Assembly: GCF_050947875.1 (NCBI RefSeq)
Contig: NC_134574.1
Location: 150,581,934-150,645,933, forward strand
Source: Dermacentor variabilis
Taxonomy: Eukaryota > Arthropoda > Arachnida > Ixodida > Ixodidae
Length of the DNA: 64,000 nucleotides
Direction: 5' to 3'
The translations under genes were made by a program, and so were the position numbers. This document shows positions 59,447-64,000 of the stretch, piece by piece. Positions within the stretch are counted from its first letter, which is position 1. Every line of letters starts with the position of its first letter. The notes beneath the pieces were generated by a model. That model was not told where the DNA came from. It made no database searches and saw only the letters and a list, made by a program, of their open reading frames with translations.

Positions 59447-59664
59447 TTACTTAGCCGCACCCTCACAGGATGGAATAGGAAACCGGCCTGTCGTCATTAA
59501 TGCGTGTGTCGTGCTTTCTGGATTGCAGTCGGTGATACGACTATTTGTTAAGGTGTATCTGATGCCACAAACGCATGGGATTTTCGGTCTCGGTGTCCAA
59601 TAACGCTGACGGACCTTGTTCATGGTGCTCTGGGAGAACTGCGACACAAAGGATGGACATCGAT
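59447..59664 (-). CDS. Candidate terminal exon, Cys-containing protein end, block B copy
   Basis: An acceptor with a pyrimidine-rich lead (GTGATTTCCATTGCAG) at 59665-59680 is followed by a phase-2 start and 71 sense codons ending in TAA. The peptide reads RCPSFVSQFSQSTMNKVRQR, then WTPRPKIPCVCGIRYTLTN, and ends FPIPSCEGAAK. It has five cysteines and no long hydrophobic segment, so it could be the end of a secreted Cys-rich protein; ticks have many such families, but I recognise none here. The surrounding 470 bases are about 97% identical to block A, clearly more than most flanking DNA. The A copy has a stop codon. Upstream exons were not found; a frame near 60,150-60,345 could contribute but its donor phase does not fit. 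Confidence 0.4.
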
Positions 59665-59773
59665 CTGCAATGGAAATCACGTTTAAGTGCAAGGGTTTGA
59701 AGGCAAATGCTTAACGCGCCGCATGTCGGGAGGGAAGCAGTCTACGCGCAGCGTGATTAGCATACGTAGGCGT

Positions 59774-59994
59774 AATAATAATATTTGGGGTTTTACGTGC
59801 CAAAACCACTTTCTGATTATGAGGCACGCCGCAGTGGAGGACTCCGGAAATTTTGACCACCTGGGGTTCTTTAACGTGCACCTAAATCTAAGCACACGGG
59901 TGTTTTCGCATTTCGCCCCCATCGAAATGCGGCCGCCGTGGCCGGGATTCGATCCCGCGACCTCGCGCTCAGCAGCCCAACACCATAGCCACTG
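59774..59994 (-). mobile_element. tRNA-derived SINE with 14-bp TSD
   Basis: Nearly complete copy; the extreme head end is missing after CATAGCCACTG. Flanked by GCATACG(T/C)AGGCGT at 59760-59773 and 59995-60008, one mismatch. The empty site is seen in block A at about 25,046. Confidence 0.92.
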
Positions 59995-60008
59995 GCATAC
60001 GCAGGCGT

Positions 60009-62850
<2,842 letters not shown>

Positions 62851-63365
62851 ATACAAGTACACACAAACGTATGAACGCACCTGGCCAGTCATATAAAAGG
62901 TGGTAGACAGATCTCTCTAGAGAAAACACGTTCACGTGTTTCCCTCAGAGCAACCCCTCTCACACTCACACACACGCACGGACTTACGAGCACGATGCAC
63001 CCAGAGACGTACACGTATAAAAGCTTTTTTTAATTGAAAAGAAAGGTGTTCTGACAATAAAGGAATGGATACCACTATCACACACAGAATAAAAGTTGTG
63101 TCCTGCAAATTACAGCTTATGCAGATGACGCGTAGAAAGGCGTTCTAGTTCGATTTCTTGGCTTCCTAAGATCTGCCATTGCTCTTCCAGGCCCACGAGG
63201 TGTGCGTAAGTTTCAGACTGTGCAAAGTCCATTTACGGTAGCTTGATGAAGCATCAACACATGCATATTCAAAAACGGTAATTAGCTCAAATCTGTTCAC
63301 GCACTGATTATGGGCGATCCTGATAACAGTCTCAGTCAAAGACAATATTTAAGCTCTACCGACGT
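62851..63365. other. Block B, no supported gene
   Basis: Collinear with block A 27,942-28,339. Nothing recognised. Confidence 0.4.
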
Positions 63366-63575
63366 ATGTTGGCGGTGTATATCGGGGATGCTGGCATTGG
63401 AAGCCTGGTAGGTGGTAATATAGAACTCTATTATAATATTGACTTCTGGGTCTGCTTCGGTTTCGATTTCCTAGAACAAAGAATCCAGGCGAGACTCCAT
63501 GAACGAAGAGAGAAGCAAGATGTGCTGAGGCAAATGAGAAAAAGAAAACCTTTGGGTAGGCACTATCGGCAATGA
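63366..63575 (+). CDS. Small paired open frame, block B (doubtful)
   Basis: 69-codon ATG frame matching 28340-28546: same start, same charged segment QRIQARLHERREKQDVLRQ, with an extra in-frame 18 bases. No family recognised. May be chance. Confidence 0.2.
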   Translation: MLAVYIGDAGIGSLVGGNIELYYNIDFWVCFGFDFLEQRIQARLHERREKQDVLRQMRKRKPLGRHYRQ

Positions 63576-63769
63576 AACAATACAGAAAATACATATAACG
63601 AAATGCCCAAGTTGCATATGTTCGCGCATTAGAAAGATTACGTGCTTAACTTATGATACAGCTAGTGGGGTTCCGGTGACACGGTCTAGTCTTGCAATCT
63701 TGCCCACTCCATATTTGTAGTGGGCCCGCTGTGTTCAAAGGTTGTCGGCGTGAATTCGAACTTTTTTGT

Positions 63770-64000
63770 CTTGCTTCCAGAGTATCTTCAGGTCAGAGCT
63801 GCACCGCGTCAATGCAAAACGCTAAAGGGGAGTGGGAGCGCTCAAGCGCTCAAGCAACTAACTTTACTTCTTTTGTACGAGAAATACAGCGACTGCACAC
63901 ACGTCTACACTGATGGATCAACTACATCAACCAGTTCCGGTGGCTCTGTAGTTATACCAACAGAGAGAATAACTCAGCGGTTCAAGAGTTCCCATGTCAC
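63770..64000 (+). mobile_element. LINE ORF2 RNase H fragment, cut by the window end
   Basis: From 63810 an open frame reads through the last base. It contains ALKQLTLLLLYEKYSDCTHV, then YTDGSTTSTSSGGSVVIP and FKSSHVT. This aligns with ALKQITLELLHCSYANRIHV, YTDGS and FKTSHVT of the complete LINE ORF2 (residues about 915-975). Sequence before 63,768 belongs to block B, so the element is 5'-truncated or inserted at the edge. The rest lies outside the window. Confidence 0.85.

Overview
The window is eukaryotic, repeat-rich and gene-poor. It has many microsatellites, tRNA-derived SINEs, LINE fragments, an LTR retrotransposon, spliced-looking exons and no operon structure. The SINE family (tRNA-like head, B box on the minus strand) and the LINE tails look like those abundant in hard ticks, so a metastriate tick is the likely source. 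That identification comes from remembered repeat families, not from a search.

Layout. 1-16,100 is intergenic sequence with two candidate terminal exons on the plus strand (1294-1386 and 11496-11686, each with a splice acceptor, a stop codon and a downstream AATAAA), a 479-bp tandem tRNA-like repeat (5431-6388), a 160-bp foldback element (14325-14483) and two abutting LINE fragments. About 16,105-28,730 (block A) and 42,718-63,768 (block B) are two direct copies of one segment. Each carries an intact intronless fatty-acid elongase (ELOVL) on the minus strand followed closely by a poly(A) tract, which suggests a retrogene that was later duplicated. The two proteins are about 91% identical. Both blocks also carry a 218-bp candidate minus-strand exon, open in B and with a stop codon in A. 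Between the blocks lies a full-length LINE (ORF1 with three zinc knuckles; ORF2 with endonuclease, reverse transcriptase and RNase H), next to the 3' remnant of a related LINE.

Block B is longer because it collected insertions that A lacks: three SINE copies with clear target-site duplications, a LINE tail and a complete LTR retrotransposon. The LTR element (50006-56959) has 866-bp LTRs about 0.7% diverged and a 4-bp target duplication, and it sits inside one of the SINEs. The order of events is therefore segment duplication, then SINE, then LTR element.

The most striking object is that LTR element. Its single 1472-codon gag-pol ORF has a SCAN-like capsid segment and the order protease, integrase, reverse transcriptase, RNase H. 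The protein sequences are Ty3/gypsy-like, but the domain order is that of Ty1/copia. This combination defines the Gmr1-like group, best known from deuterostomes. Its protease motif reads DSA rather than DS/TG.
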